6,417 nucleotides of DNA. Origin: Cellulomonas sp. (GTDB taxonomy: Bacteria > Actinomycetota > Actinomycetes > Actinomycetales > Cellulomonadaceae). Shown here piece by piece: positions 1 to 6,167 of this stretch. The stretch's first letter is position 1. Each line of letters starts with the position of its first letter. Location of the stretch: contig DAIDJQ010000209.1 in assembly GCA_027451305.1 (NCBI GenBank), positions 1-6,417 of the forward strand. The letters are read 5' to 3'. The notes beneath the pieces are model-generated. The model saw nothing but the letters and a program-made list of their open reading frames with translations. It was not told where the DNA came from and searched no databases. A program made the translations under genes and the position numbers.

Positions 1-1031
1 GCGGGGGGCGCAACTGGGACTACCGGTTCACCTGGCTGCGGGACGCCGCCCTGACCCTCGAGGCGTTGCTCGAGCACGGTTACCTGCACGAGACCGAGCA
101 CTGGCGGGGCTGGCTGCTGCGAGCGGTGGCCGGTGACCCCGCGGACATGCAGATCATGTACCGCCTCGACGGCGCACGTGACCTCACCGAACGGACCCTG
201 GACCACCTTCCCGGCTATGGCGGCTCTCGTCCGGTGCGGATCGGGAACGCCGCGGCGGGACAGGTGCAGCACGACGTCCTCGGCGAGGTGATGTGCGCCC
301 TCGACATGGCTCGCACCGCGGGACTCGCGGACACGGACTCGTCGTGGTCGCTGCAGTGCACCCTCATCGACCACCTGGTGCGCACGTGGCGCGAGCCGGA
401 CGCCGGCATCTGGGAGTCCCGGGGCCAGCCGCGCGCGTTCACGCACTCGCGCGTGATGACCTGGGCCGCCCTCGACCGCGCCGTGCACGCCGTCGAGCGT
501 CACGGTCTGCCCGCCGACGTCGACCGCTGGCGCGAGGAGCGCGCTGCGGTGCACGCAGACGTGCTGGCCAACGGCTGGTCCGCCGAGGTCGGCAGCTTCG
601 TGCAGTACCCCGGGGCCGTGCACACGGACGCCTCGCTGCTGCAGATGTTCCAGGTCGAGTTCCTGCCCGCCGACGACCCGCGGATGCTGGCCACCCTCGC
701 GGCCGTCCGCCGTGAGCTCGAGGTGTCCCCCGGCCTGCTGCTGCGGTACCGCACCGAGAAGACGGACGACGGGGTGGGCGGGGTGGAGAACGCCTTCTTG
801 GCCTGCTCCTTCTGGCTTGCCGACGCACTCGCCCGCGCGGACCAGGTCGACGAGGCGGGCGCCGTGCTCGACGTCCTCGTCGGGCTCGCCAACGACGTGG
901 GGCTGCTCGCCGAGGAGTACGACCCGGTGCACCACCGCATGGCCGGCAACACGCCACAGGCTCTCTCCCACCTCGCGCTCGTCCGTGCCGTGCACCAGTA
1001 CGACCTCGCACGCCGGCGGCGCACGCCATGA
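1..1031 (+). CDS. Glycoside hydrolase family 15 protein (glucoamylase/trehalase-like), 5'-truncated by window edge
   Basis: This is the C-terminal part of a GH15 enzyme of the bacterial type that hydrolyses alpha-glucosidic bonds with inversion (glucoamylase, glucodextranase or alpha,alpha-trehalase). The reading frame is open from the left edge (codons start at position 3), so the true start lies outside; the Met codon at 66 is internal, because the signature RNWDYRFTWLRDA is encoded upstream of it at 9-47. The (alpha/alpha)6-barrel carries both expected acidic residues. The probable general acid is the Glu of IWESRG (codon 414-416). The probable general base is the Glu of GGVENAFLACSFWL (codon 786-788). 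Other family landmarks are FLPADDPR and, near the end, LLAEEYDP followed by GNTPQALSHLALV. No secretion signal can be judged because the N-terminus is missing. The stop overlaps the next start in ATGA, so the two genes are probably cotranscribed and translationally coupled. Substrate (trehalose versus maltooligosaccharides) cannot be decided from this fragment. Confidence 0.93.
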   Translation, partial: GGRNWDYRFTWLRDAALTLEALLEHGYLHETEHWRGWLLRAVAGDPADMQIMYRLDGARDLTERTLDHLPGYGGSRPVRIGNAAAGQVQHDVLGEVMCALDMARTAGLADTDSSWSLQCTLIDHLVRTWREPDAGIWESRGQPRAFTHSRVMTWAALDRAVHAVERHGLPADVDRWREERAAVHADVLANGWSAEVGSFVQYPGAVHTDASLLQMFQVEFLPADDPRMLATLAAVRRELEVSPGLLLRYRTEKTDDGVGGVENAFLACSFWLADALARADQVDEAGAVLDVLVGLANDVGLLAEEYDPVHHRMAGNTPQALSHLALVRAVHQYDLARRRRTP

Positions 1032-1735
1032 CCTACTCGGGTGAGGTGCACCCGGGAGGCCCTAGCGACGTGCGGGTGCTCGACGAGGTCGAGATCCGCA
1101 AGGCGTCCGTGGGGCCGATGGACAACAACGCCTATCTCGTCTCGTGCCGACGCACCGGTGCACAGCTGCTCGTCGATGCGGCCGCCGATCCCGAGCGGCT
1201 GCTCGCACTGGTGCGCGAGGGCTCGTCCGCGGCGCGGCTCGACGCCATCGTCACCACCCATCGCCACCCGGACCACCTGTCGGCGCTGGCCTCGGTGGTC
1301 GCGGTGACCGGCGCGCCCCTCATGGCCGGTTCGGAGGATGCGGACGCGGTCGCAGCCGCCGCCGACCGGCCTGTGAGCCGCCGCCTGCACGACGGCGACA
1401 CCGTGGCCGTGGGCCACACCGTGCTGGAGGTCATCACACTGCGCGGGCACACGCCGGGCTCGGTCGCGCTCGCCTACCGCGAGCCGGAGCACGTGCACGA
1501 GCGCGGTGCAGCCGCGGGCCGGGTGCACCTGTTCACCGGTGACAGCCTCTTCCCGGGCGGGGTCGGCTCAACCGGCAACGACCGCGCGCGGTTCGACGAG
1601 CTGTTCCGCGAGGTGACCACCAAGCTGTTCGAGCGTTTCGACGACGCGACCTGGGTGTACCCGGGTCACGGCGCCGACACCACGCTGGGGGCCGAACGAC
1701 CGCTGCTGCCCGTCTGGCAGGCCCGCGGCTGGTGA
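1028..1735 (+). CDS. MBL-fold metallo-hydrolase (glyoxalase II-like)
   Basis: This 235-residue protein belongs to the metallo-beta-lactamase superfamily, close in layout to small hydroxyacylglutathione hydrolase-like enzymes. The metal-site set appears complete: HRHPDH at residues 78-83 (His78, His80, Asp82, His83), His141 in LRGHTPGS, Asp172 in FTGDSLF and His214 in VYPGHG. This arrangement binds two metal ions in the family. The N-terminal GPMDNNAYLV (about 29-38) is the usual first beta-strand region. There is no signal peptide or membrane segment, so it is probably cytoplasmic. The ATG at 1028 overlaps the TGA of the GH15 gene. No good Shine-Dalgarno precedes it, consistent with reinitiation after GH15 translation. 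The substrate is unknown; a thioester (for example a mycothiol adduct, given the likely actinobacterial host) is one possibility, but that is inference only. The gene converges on the acyl-CoA ligase 29 bp away. Confidence 0.88.
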   Translation: MTYSGEVHPGGPSDVRVLDEVEIRKASVGPMDNNAYLVSCRRTGAQLLVDAAADPERLLALVREGSSAARLDAIVTTHRHPDHLSALASVVAVTGAPLMAGSEDADAVAAAADRPVSRRLHDGDTVAVGHTVLEVITLRGHTPGSVALAYREPEHVHERGAAAGRVHLFTGDSLFPGGVGSTGNDRARFDELFREVTTKLFERFDDATWVYPGHGADTTLGAERPLLPVWQARGW

Positions 1736-1746
1736 CCCCCGCAGCA

Positions 1747-1780
1747 CCACGCGGAGACTCGGCGTCAGCGCTCCGCGGGG
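1747..1780. terminator. Possible bidirectional hairpin between convergent genes
   Basis: The 29-bp gap between the convergent hydrolase and ligase genes carries an inverted repeat. CGCGGAG at 1750-1756 pairs perfectly with CTCCGCG at 1771-1777, and two more outer G-C pairs follow after one A/G mismatch. The loop is 14 nt and contains the ligase stop codon. There is no T-tract on either side, so an intrinsic terminator is only a possibility; such G+C-rich stems without a U-run are common at gene ends in high-GC actinobacteria, and chance is hard to exclude at this base composition. Confidence 0.3.
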
Positions 1781-3486
1781 AGCCCGGGGCGGGGAGCCGC
1801 CGTCACGATGTCGCGCACCACCCGGCGCAGGACCTTGCCCACCTGCGACCGGGGCAGGTCGGGCAGCACCACGAGACGGCGTGGCAGCGCGTACCGGGCC
1901 AGTCGCGCCTCGCACCAGTGCCGGACCGCCTCGAGGTCCACACCGTGCGCCCCCTCCTCCAGGACCACGGCGGCGACGATGCTCTCGCCGTGCGCGCCCG
2001 CGGGCTCACCCACGACCGCGACGTCGGCGATCCCCGGCATGGTCCGCAGGTGTGCCTCCACCTGGGACGGGTACACCTTGAACCCGCCGGTGACGATCAT
2101 CTCCTTCATCCGGTCGACGAGCACCACGAAGCCGTCTGGCTCGACGCGGACCACGTCGCCGGTGCGCAGCCACCCCCCTGGCAGGAGCTGGTGCGCGGTC
2201 TCGTCGGGGCTGCCCCAGTACCCCTGGAACACCTGAGGCCCGGCGATGAGCAGCTCACCCTGCTGACCGGCGGGGACGTCCCGGTCGGGATCCTCCTGGT
2301 CCACGACGCGGATGCGCGTCGACGGGAACGGGATCCCGAGCGCACCGGGACGACGGGCGTCGCTCAGCGGGTTGCCGAGCGCCACGGGCGACGTCTCGGT
2401 CATCCCGTAGCCCTCGACCACCATGCCACCGGTGAGACGTTCCCAGCGCTGCGCCGTGGCGGCCGGCAGTGCCATGGCCCCGCTCAGGCTGCAACGGAAC
2501 GACGACAGGTCGGCGCCGGACTTCTCGGCGGCGACACCGAGCCGCTCGAGCATCGGCGGCACGGCGGGCAGGAAGGTGCCGGGCCGGCGCCGTTGCGCTG
2601 CCAGGACCGTCGCGGGGTCGAACGACGGGAAGACGACCTGGGTCGCCGCGATGCGTGTCCCGTAGAACAGGCACAGGGTCATGCCGAAGGCGTGGAAGAA
2701 CGGCAGCACCTCGTACACCACCTCGGTCCCGTCCTCGGCACCGGTCCAGGCGCGGCCCTGCGTCACGTTCGCCACCAGGTTGCGGTGGGTGAGCACGGCA
2801 CCCTTGGGCGTCCCGGTGGTGCCGCCGGTGTACTGCAGCAGCGCGATGTCCGACGGCTCCGCCGAGGGGTGGTCCGCAGGCAGCGGGCCCGCGGCCGCGA
2901 CGAGACGCCGCCAGGACGCAACCCCGGCCGGGACGGCCGGCCCGCGAAGGGCGGCGTGCAGCCGTCGCGCCTTCGGCACCGGCAGACGAAGGGCGAGCCG
3001 CGACCAGGTCGGCAGGTCGTCGGCCACGTCCACCTCGACGACGTCGCGCAGCGCGGGGCCCCGCGCGTCGAGCACGGCCGGGACGGCTTTGCGCCACACG
3101 AGCGCGAGCACGGCACCGCTGTCGGCCAGCTGGTGCCGGAGCGACTCGGTCGCGTAGGTCGGGTTGTGCTCCACGACCACGGCGCCGATCCGCAGCACCG
3201 CCTCGACGACGACGATGTGCGACGTGCAGTTCGGCAGCACCACGGCCACCCTGTCACCACGACCGACGCCGAGCTCCAGCAGGGCGGAGGCGGCGCGGGC
3301 GACCCGGTCCGCCAGCTCGCGGTACGTCGTGGTCGCGCCGAGGAAGTCCACCGCGACCCGGTCCGGGAACGAGCGTGCCGCGCGCTCCAGCGCCGCCGTC
3401 AGGGGCTCCTCGGGGACCGTCACCTCCCGCGGCACCGGTTGCGACCCGGTGCTACGGGCGGTCACGGGGCGGGGCGTCGTCGACAC
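1765..3486 (-). CDS. FadD-like AMP-forming acyl-CoA ligase (long-chain fatty-acid--CoA ligase)
   Basis: A complete 573-residue member of the ANL (acyl/aryl-CoA synthetase) superfamily, which activates a carboxylic acid with ATP to an acyl-adenylate and then transfers it to CoA. The core motifs are intact: the ATP-binding loop YTGGTTGTPKGA (219-230), LPFFHAFG (261-268), GYGMTETSP (359-367), WLRTGD (439-444), the hinge region DRMKEMIVTGGFKVYPSQVE (458-477) and the C-terminal catalytic lysine Lys551 in PRSQVGK. Length and motif spelling fit medium/long-chain FadD-type ligases better than short-chain acetyl-CoA synthetases, but chain length is not provable here. The start is a GTG at 3486-3484. 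The purine run GAGGG sits only 1 nt before it, too close for a normal ribosome site, while a -10-like TAGGTT lies 11 nt upstream, so a nearly leaderless transcript is possible. The gene lies 4 bp after the stop of the acyl-CoA dehydrogenase-like gene; the two probably share a pathway, perhaps with separate control from the operator-like block at 3495-3531. Confidence 0.92.
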   Translation of the reverse strand: MSTTPRPVTARSTGSQPVPREVTVPEEPLTAALERAARSFPDRVAVDFLGATTTYRELADRVARAASALLELGVGRGDRVAVVLPNCTSHIVVVEAVLRIGAVVVEHNPTYATESLRHQLADSGAVLALVWRKAVPAVLDARGPALRDVVEVDVADDLPTWSRLALRLPVPKARRLHAALRGPAVPAGVASWRRLVAAAGPLPADHPSAEPSDIALLQYTGGTTGTPKGAVLTHRNLVANVTQGRAWTGAEDGTEVVYEVLPFFHAFGMTLCLFYGTRIAATQVVFPSFDPATVLAAQRRRPGTFLPAVPPMLERLGVAAEKSGADLSSFRCSLSGAMALPAATAQRWERLTGGMVVEGYGMTETSPVALGNPLSDARRPGALGIPFPSTRIRVVDQEDPDRDVPAGQQGELLIAGPQVFQGYWGSPDETAHQLLPGGWLRTGDVVRVEPDGFVVLVDRMKEMIVTGGFKVYPSQVEAHLRTMPGIADVAVVGEPAGAHGESIVAAVVLEEGAHGVDLEAVRHWCEARLARYALPRRLVVLPDLPRSQVGKVLRRVVRDIVTAAPRPGLPAER

Positions 3487-3490
3487 GCCC

Positions 3491-4714
3491 TCAGCGTAAC
3501 CTACGGATGCGTAGGTTACGTGTGCGTAGGTGCCGCTGCAGGGACGTTCTGGGCATGCTCACCGGGCCGAGCACGGACCGCGCGACCGTTGCATGGGCCG
3601 ACTCGTCGTCCGACGGGTGGTAGATCCCCGCGAGCACGTCCCGGTAGAGCCGGTTCAGCTCGTTCCCCGTGTAGTAGGCACCGCCCCCGCTGACGCGCAG
3701 CGCGAGGTCGACGACGGCCCGCGCCGACTCGACGGCCCGCACCTTCAGACCCACCAGCTGTGCGAACAGCCGGCTGCCGTGGTCCACCTGCTCGTCCACG
3801 TCCCGGGCGAGAGCGAACACCTGCAGCTCGGCACCGTCCTGAACGAGGACCGCATCCGCCACCTTCCAACGGATGTCGGGGTCGTCGGCGTAGCTGCGGC
3901 CGTCGTACTTCATCGAGGTGCGCCGCCGAACCGCCGCGACCGCCAGCTCGATCGCCCGCCGGCCGATCCCGGTGTAGACCGCCGCCAGGAGGATCTCGAA
4001 CACCGCGAACAGGGCGACGATGAAAGGGTCGGCACTCGGGCCCGGCGGCAACCGTCGCACCACCCGGTCCGCCGGCGCGTAGGCACCCTCCAGGTGGGTG
4101 GTCGACGACTGGGTGGCCCGCATCCCGAGGGTGTCCCAGTCGCCCGTCACCGTCACGCCGCCGTCCTCGCGGGCCACCACGCCGTGCACCAGCCGGGGGT
4201 CGTCCGGGTCCGCGTCGTCCAGCCCGAACGTGGCGAGCCGCGTCCACACCGGCGACAGCGACGTGAAGATCTTGGTGCCGTGATACCGGTACCCGCCGTC
4301 CGGCTGGCGCTCGGCACGCGTCCGGGAGCCGAACATCACCAGGTCGTTCCCGGCCTCCGAGTTGCCGAACGCGAACACCTCGCCGGCCGCCGCATCCTCC
4401 AGGACGAAGCGCATCGACTGATCCCCCCACCCGGACAGCAACGCCGCCATCCCGGTGACCACCAGGTGCATGTTCACCGCGAGTGCGGTGGAAGGCGCCG
4501 CGCTGGCGAGCCGGGCCTGCTCCCGTGCCACCTCCTCGAGCGTGAGGCCGGCGCCGCCGAGCTCGGCCGGCACGAACGCCGTGAGGTAGCCGGCCGAACG
4601 CAGGTCGACGAGGTCGTCGTGCGGGAACGTGTTGTCCCGGTCGTGGCCCGGTGCACGTTCGCGCACCCGGGCCAGGAGGTCGTCGGTGAGCAACGTGCGG
4701 TGGTCGCGAGGCAT
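3491..4714 (-). CDS. Acyl-CoA dehydrogenase-family flavoprotein with an Arg-rich C-terminal tail
   Basis: This protein has the three-part acyl-CoA dehydrogenase fold: a helical N-terminal domain containing FVPAELGGAGLTLEEVAREQ (about 47-66), a middle beta-domain with GNSEAGND (117-124, the counterpart of the family's flavin/substrate-binding TEP.AGSD) and WDTLGMRATQSS (193-204), and a C-terminal helical bundle ending in RDVLAGIYHPSDDESAH. The motif YEGT, which holds the catalytic Glu in typical acyl-CoA dehydrogenases, is absent; YHPS (365-368) lies in that region, so the exact reaction (dehydrogenation versus flavin-dependent oxygenation) is uncertain. I chose the ATG at 4714 (407 residues, MPRDHRTLLTDDLL). 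An in-frame start at 4783 would overlap the divergent YciI gene and add residues not typical of the family. The domain appears to finish near ARSVLG (379-383); the last roughly 20 residues are basic and are encoded by the operator-like repeats. The gene is upstream of, and probably cotranscribed with, the ligase. Confidence 0.87.
   Translation of the reverse strand: MPRDHRTLLTDDLLARVRERAPGHDRDNTFPHDDLVDLRSAGYLTAFVPAELGGAGLTLEEVAREQARLASAAPSTALAVNMHLVVTGMAALLSGWGDQSMRFVLEDAAAGEVFAFGNSEAGNDLVMFGSRTRAERQPDGGYRYHGTKIFTSLSPVWTRLATFGLDDADPDDPRLVHGVVAREDGGVTVTGDWDTLGMRATQSSTTHLEGAYAPADRVVRRLPPGPSADPFIVALFAVFEILLAAVYTGIGRRAIELAVAAVRRRTSMKYDGRSYADDPDIRWKVADAVLVQDGAELQVFALARDVDEQVDHGSRLFAQLVGLKVRAVESARAVVDLALRVSGGGAYYTGNELNRLYRDVLAGIYHPSDDESAHATVARSVLGPVSMPRTSLQRHLRTRNLRIRRLR
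3495..3531 (-). promoter_or_regulatory. Operator-like block: perfect inverted repeat plus tandem 15-bp repeats upstream of the ligase
   Basis: CGTAACCTACG (3495-3505) and its exact reverse complement CGTAGGTTACG (3510-3520) form an 11-bp perfect inverted repeat around a 4-bp spacer. Overlapping it, two tandem 15-bp units at 3502-3516 and 3517-3531 agree at 13 of 15 positions, giving a third half-site CGTAGGT at 3525-3531. The half-sites recur at a 15-bp period. On the minus strand a -10-like TAGGTT (3503-3498) lies within the palindrome, 11 nt before the ligase GTG; no convincing -35 is visible. The size and symmetry are typical of operators for dimeric repressors such as the TetR family, which often control acyl-CoA genes in actinobacteria; that assignment is inference, since no regulator gene is in the window. 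The whole block is also translated as the end of the upstream dehydrogenase-like gene. Confidence 0.6.
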
Positions 4715-4775
4715 GGTCGCCACTCTGCCATCGCCGCTGGGCGGCGACGCGACCTGGTCGGGCAGGATGGGCGCC
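4715..4775. promoter_or_regulatory. 61-bp divergent intergenic region with a perfect 7-bp hairpin
   Basis: This is the only space available for the promoters of the dehydrogenase-like gene (leftward) and the YciI gene (rightward). It contains TCGCCGC (4731-4737) and its reverse complement GCGGCGA (4741-4747) around a 3-bp TGG spacer, inside a weaker outer pair GGTCGC (4715-4720) and GCGACC (4749-4754). A ribosome site AGGA at 4764-4767, 8 nt before the ATG, supports the YciI start at 4776. I see no clear -10/-35 pair on either strand. The symmetry may be an operator or an mRNA hairpin, but GC content makes such repeats common. Confidence 0.35.
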
Positions 4776-5066
4776 ATGAGCATCTTCGCCGTCCGCTACA
4801 GCTACGACGAGCGCGCCGACGTGCGGGACGTCGTCCGTCCGGAGCACCGCGCGTGGCTCGCCGGTCAGGCCGAGCAGGGCACGCTGCTCGGTTCAGGGCC
4901 GCTGACCGACGGCGAGCCGGGCGCCCTGCTGGTGTTCCGAGCACCTGACGCCGATGCCCTCCGTGCCGTCCTCGCCCACGACCCCTTCAGTCGCGAGGGC
5001 CTGATCCGGGCGATGGAGATCCGCACCTGGGACCTCGTGCTGGGCCCCTGGTCGGCCCCGGTCTGA
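4776..5066 (+). CDS. YciI-family protein
   Basis: A 96-residue protein that fits the YCII domain over its whole length, a dimeric alpha/beta (ferredoxin-like) fold of mostly unknown function. Family-typical features are the opening strand FAVRYSYDE (4-12), RPEHRAWL with His24, QGTLLGSGPLTDGEPGALLV (34-53) and AHDPF (67-71) with the His68/Asp69 pair. His24 and Asp69 are the residues usually considered as the putative active site in this family. The start at 4776 is preferred over the in-frame ATG at 4767 because AGGA lies 8 nt before it and because homologues begin at this point. There is no signal peptide or membrane segment. It is divergent from the dehydrogenase-like gene and convergent with the TerC gene. 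A functional link to either neighbour is not evident. An exact tandem duplication covers its stop codon. Confidence 0.88.
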   Translation: MSIFAVRYSYDERADVRDVVRPEHRAWLAGQAEQGTLLGSGPLTDGEPGALLVFRAPDADALRAVLAHDPFSREGLIRAMEIRTWDLVLGPWSAPV

Positions 5067-5087
5067 CCGTCGGCCCCGGTCTGACCG
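5052..5087. repeat. Exact 18-bp tandem duplication across the YciI stop codon
   Basis: The 18-bp unit TCGGCCCCGGTCTGACCG occurs at 5052-5069 and again, without any change, at 5070-5087. The first copy encodes the last residues of the YciI protein and its TGA. Because the unit is a multiple of three, the second copy supplies another in-frame TGA 18 bp later. Each copy also contains the small inverted repeat CGGT-CTG-ACCG. The identity suggests a recent slippage or duplication event. Confidence 0.9.
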
Positions 5088-5104
5088 CGCACCGCCCCGG
5101 GCCG
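5071..5104. terminator. Possible hairpin between convergent YciI and TerC genes
   Basis: In the 51-bp convergent gap, CGGCCC (5071-5076) can pair with GGGCCG (5099-5104), enclosing a smaller CGGT/ACCG stem (5077-5080 with 5084-5087). There is no T-run on either strand. A shared terminator would be expected here, but this stem is weakly supported. Confidence 0.22.
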
Positions 5105-5117
5105 CACGCAACCCGCC

Positions 5118-6167
5118 TCACGGCTCGAGCGCGATCGTCTCGTCGGCCGCGGGCTCGTCCTGCACCCCGGCGCGCGCTGACAGCTCCCGTCGCGCCACCC
5201 GGTTCGCGTGCGCGAGGCTCGCGGCCGTCGCGGCGGCCAAGGAGCTCGCGATCACCACCAGCGACACCCAGGTGGGCACCTCCGGCGCCCAGCCGACAGG
5301 TCGGCCGCCGTTGACGAACGGCACCGTGTTGGTGCCGAGCGCCTCGGCGACGAGCTTGAGCCCGATGAAGCCGAGGATCGCGGCAAGTCCGTACGGCAGG
5401 TAGACGATGCGGTCCAGCACGCCGCCGAGCAGGAAGAACAGCTGCCGTAGCCCCATCAGGGCGAAGACGTTCGAGGTGAACACGATGAACGGGTCGTGCG
5501 TGAGCCCGAAGATCGCGGGGATCGAGTCGAACGCGAACAGCACGTCCGTCGTTCCGATCGCCAGGAACACCACCAGCAACGGCGTGAACATGCGGCGCCC
5601 GTCCACCACGGTGCGCACCGCGCCCCCGTCGTACTCGCGCGAGATCGGCCACACCCGACGGGCCGCTCGGACGAGCAGGTTCTCGTGGTACTCGTCGTCC
5701 CCGCTCTCACCGCCGCGCAGCAGGCGGACCGCCGTGTACACCAGGAACGCACCGAACACGTAGAACACCCAGCTGAAGCGCACCGTCACGGCCGCACCCG
5801 CGAGGATGAAAGCCCCCCGCAGCACCAGGGCGACGATGATGCCGACGAGGAGCACCTTCTGCTGGTGCTCCCTGGGCACGGCGAAGGCCGCCATGATCAG
5901 GACGAAGACGAAGAGGTTGTCCACCGAGAGGCTGTACTCGGTGAGCCAGCCGGCGATGAACTCACCCGCCGGGCCCGCACCGCCGAACGCGGCGAGGAGC
6001 GCGGCGAACAGCAGGGCGAGCACCACGTAGAACGTCACCCATCGGAGGCTCTCCCGCGTCGACGGCACATGCGGCCGGCGCCCGACGACCGCCAGGTCGA
6101 CCAGGAGCACACCGAGCACCGCCACGAGGGACAGCACCTGGAACAGGACGGGCATCGCGTGAGTCAT
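5118..6167 (-). CDS. TerC-family integral membrane protein (Alx/TerC type, probable metal-ion transporter)
   Basis: A complete 349-residue polytopic membrane protein of the TerC/Alx family. Members have been linked to tellurite resistance and to Mn2+ export or metal loading of secreted proteins. Hydrophobic segments lie at about 8-28, 43-62, 82-97, 105-126, 131-149, 195-213, 226-250, 258-277 and 300-318. The family signatures are present: EYSLSVDNLFVF (78-88, with intramembrane Asp83) and TTDVLFAFDSIPAIFGLT (206-223, with Asp208 and Asp214), followed by DPFIVFTSNVFALMGLRQLFF. The loop at about 150-193 is charged. The C-terminal tail after 320 is hydrophilic and acidic at its end. The ATG at 6167 is preceded by a strong purine-rich site (GGGGGAG, 8 nt spacing) and overlaps the stop of the upstream paralogue in ATGA; ATG at 6155 is an in-frame alternative with poorer support. 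The ion transported cannot be read from the sequence. Confidence 0.92.
   Translation of the reverse strand: MTHAMPVLFQVLSLVAVLGVLLVDLAVVGRRPHVPSTRESLRWVTFYVVLALLFAALLAAFGGAGPAGEFIAGWLTEYSLSVDNLFVFVLIMAAFAVPREHQQKVLLVGIIVALVLRGAFILAGAAVTVRFSWVFYVFGAFLVYTAVRLLRGGESGDDEYHENLLVRAARRVWPISREYDGGAVRTVVDGRRMFTPLLVVFLAIGTTDVLFAFDSIPAIFGLTHDPFIVFTSNVFALMGLRQLFFLLGGVLDRIVYLPYGLAAILGFIGLKLVAEALGTNTVPFVNGGRPVGWAPEVPTWVSLVVIASSLAAATAASLAHANRVARRELSARAGVQDEPAADETIALEP

Noticed and set aside
500..1528. A 342-codon minus-strand frame across the GH15 and MBL genes
   Set aside because: It crosses two well-supported plus-strand genes and has no domain-like sequence; an antisense shadow.
1732..3693. A 653-codon open frame on the plus strand opposite the acyl-CoA ligase
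   Set aside because: Its translation is low-complexity (rich in Arg, His, Gly, Asp) and matches no family, while the minus strand encodes a ligase with every core motif. Long antisense frames are expected in high-GC DNA.
4715..4783. A longer start for the dehydrogenase-like gene at 4783
   Set aside because: It would overlap the start of the divergent YciI gene and leave no promoter space; the extra 23 residues do not resemble the family N-terminus, which begins near LLTDDLL.
3530..4948. A 472-codon plus-strand frame opposite the dehydrogenase gene
   Set aside because: The same high-GC shadow effect; it runs out of frame into the YciI gene and shows no recognisable domain.
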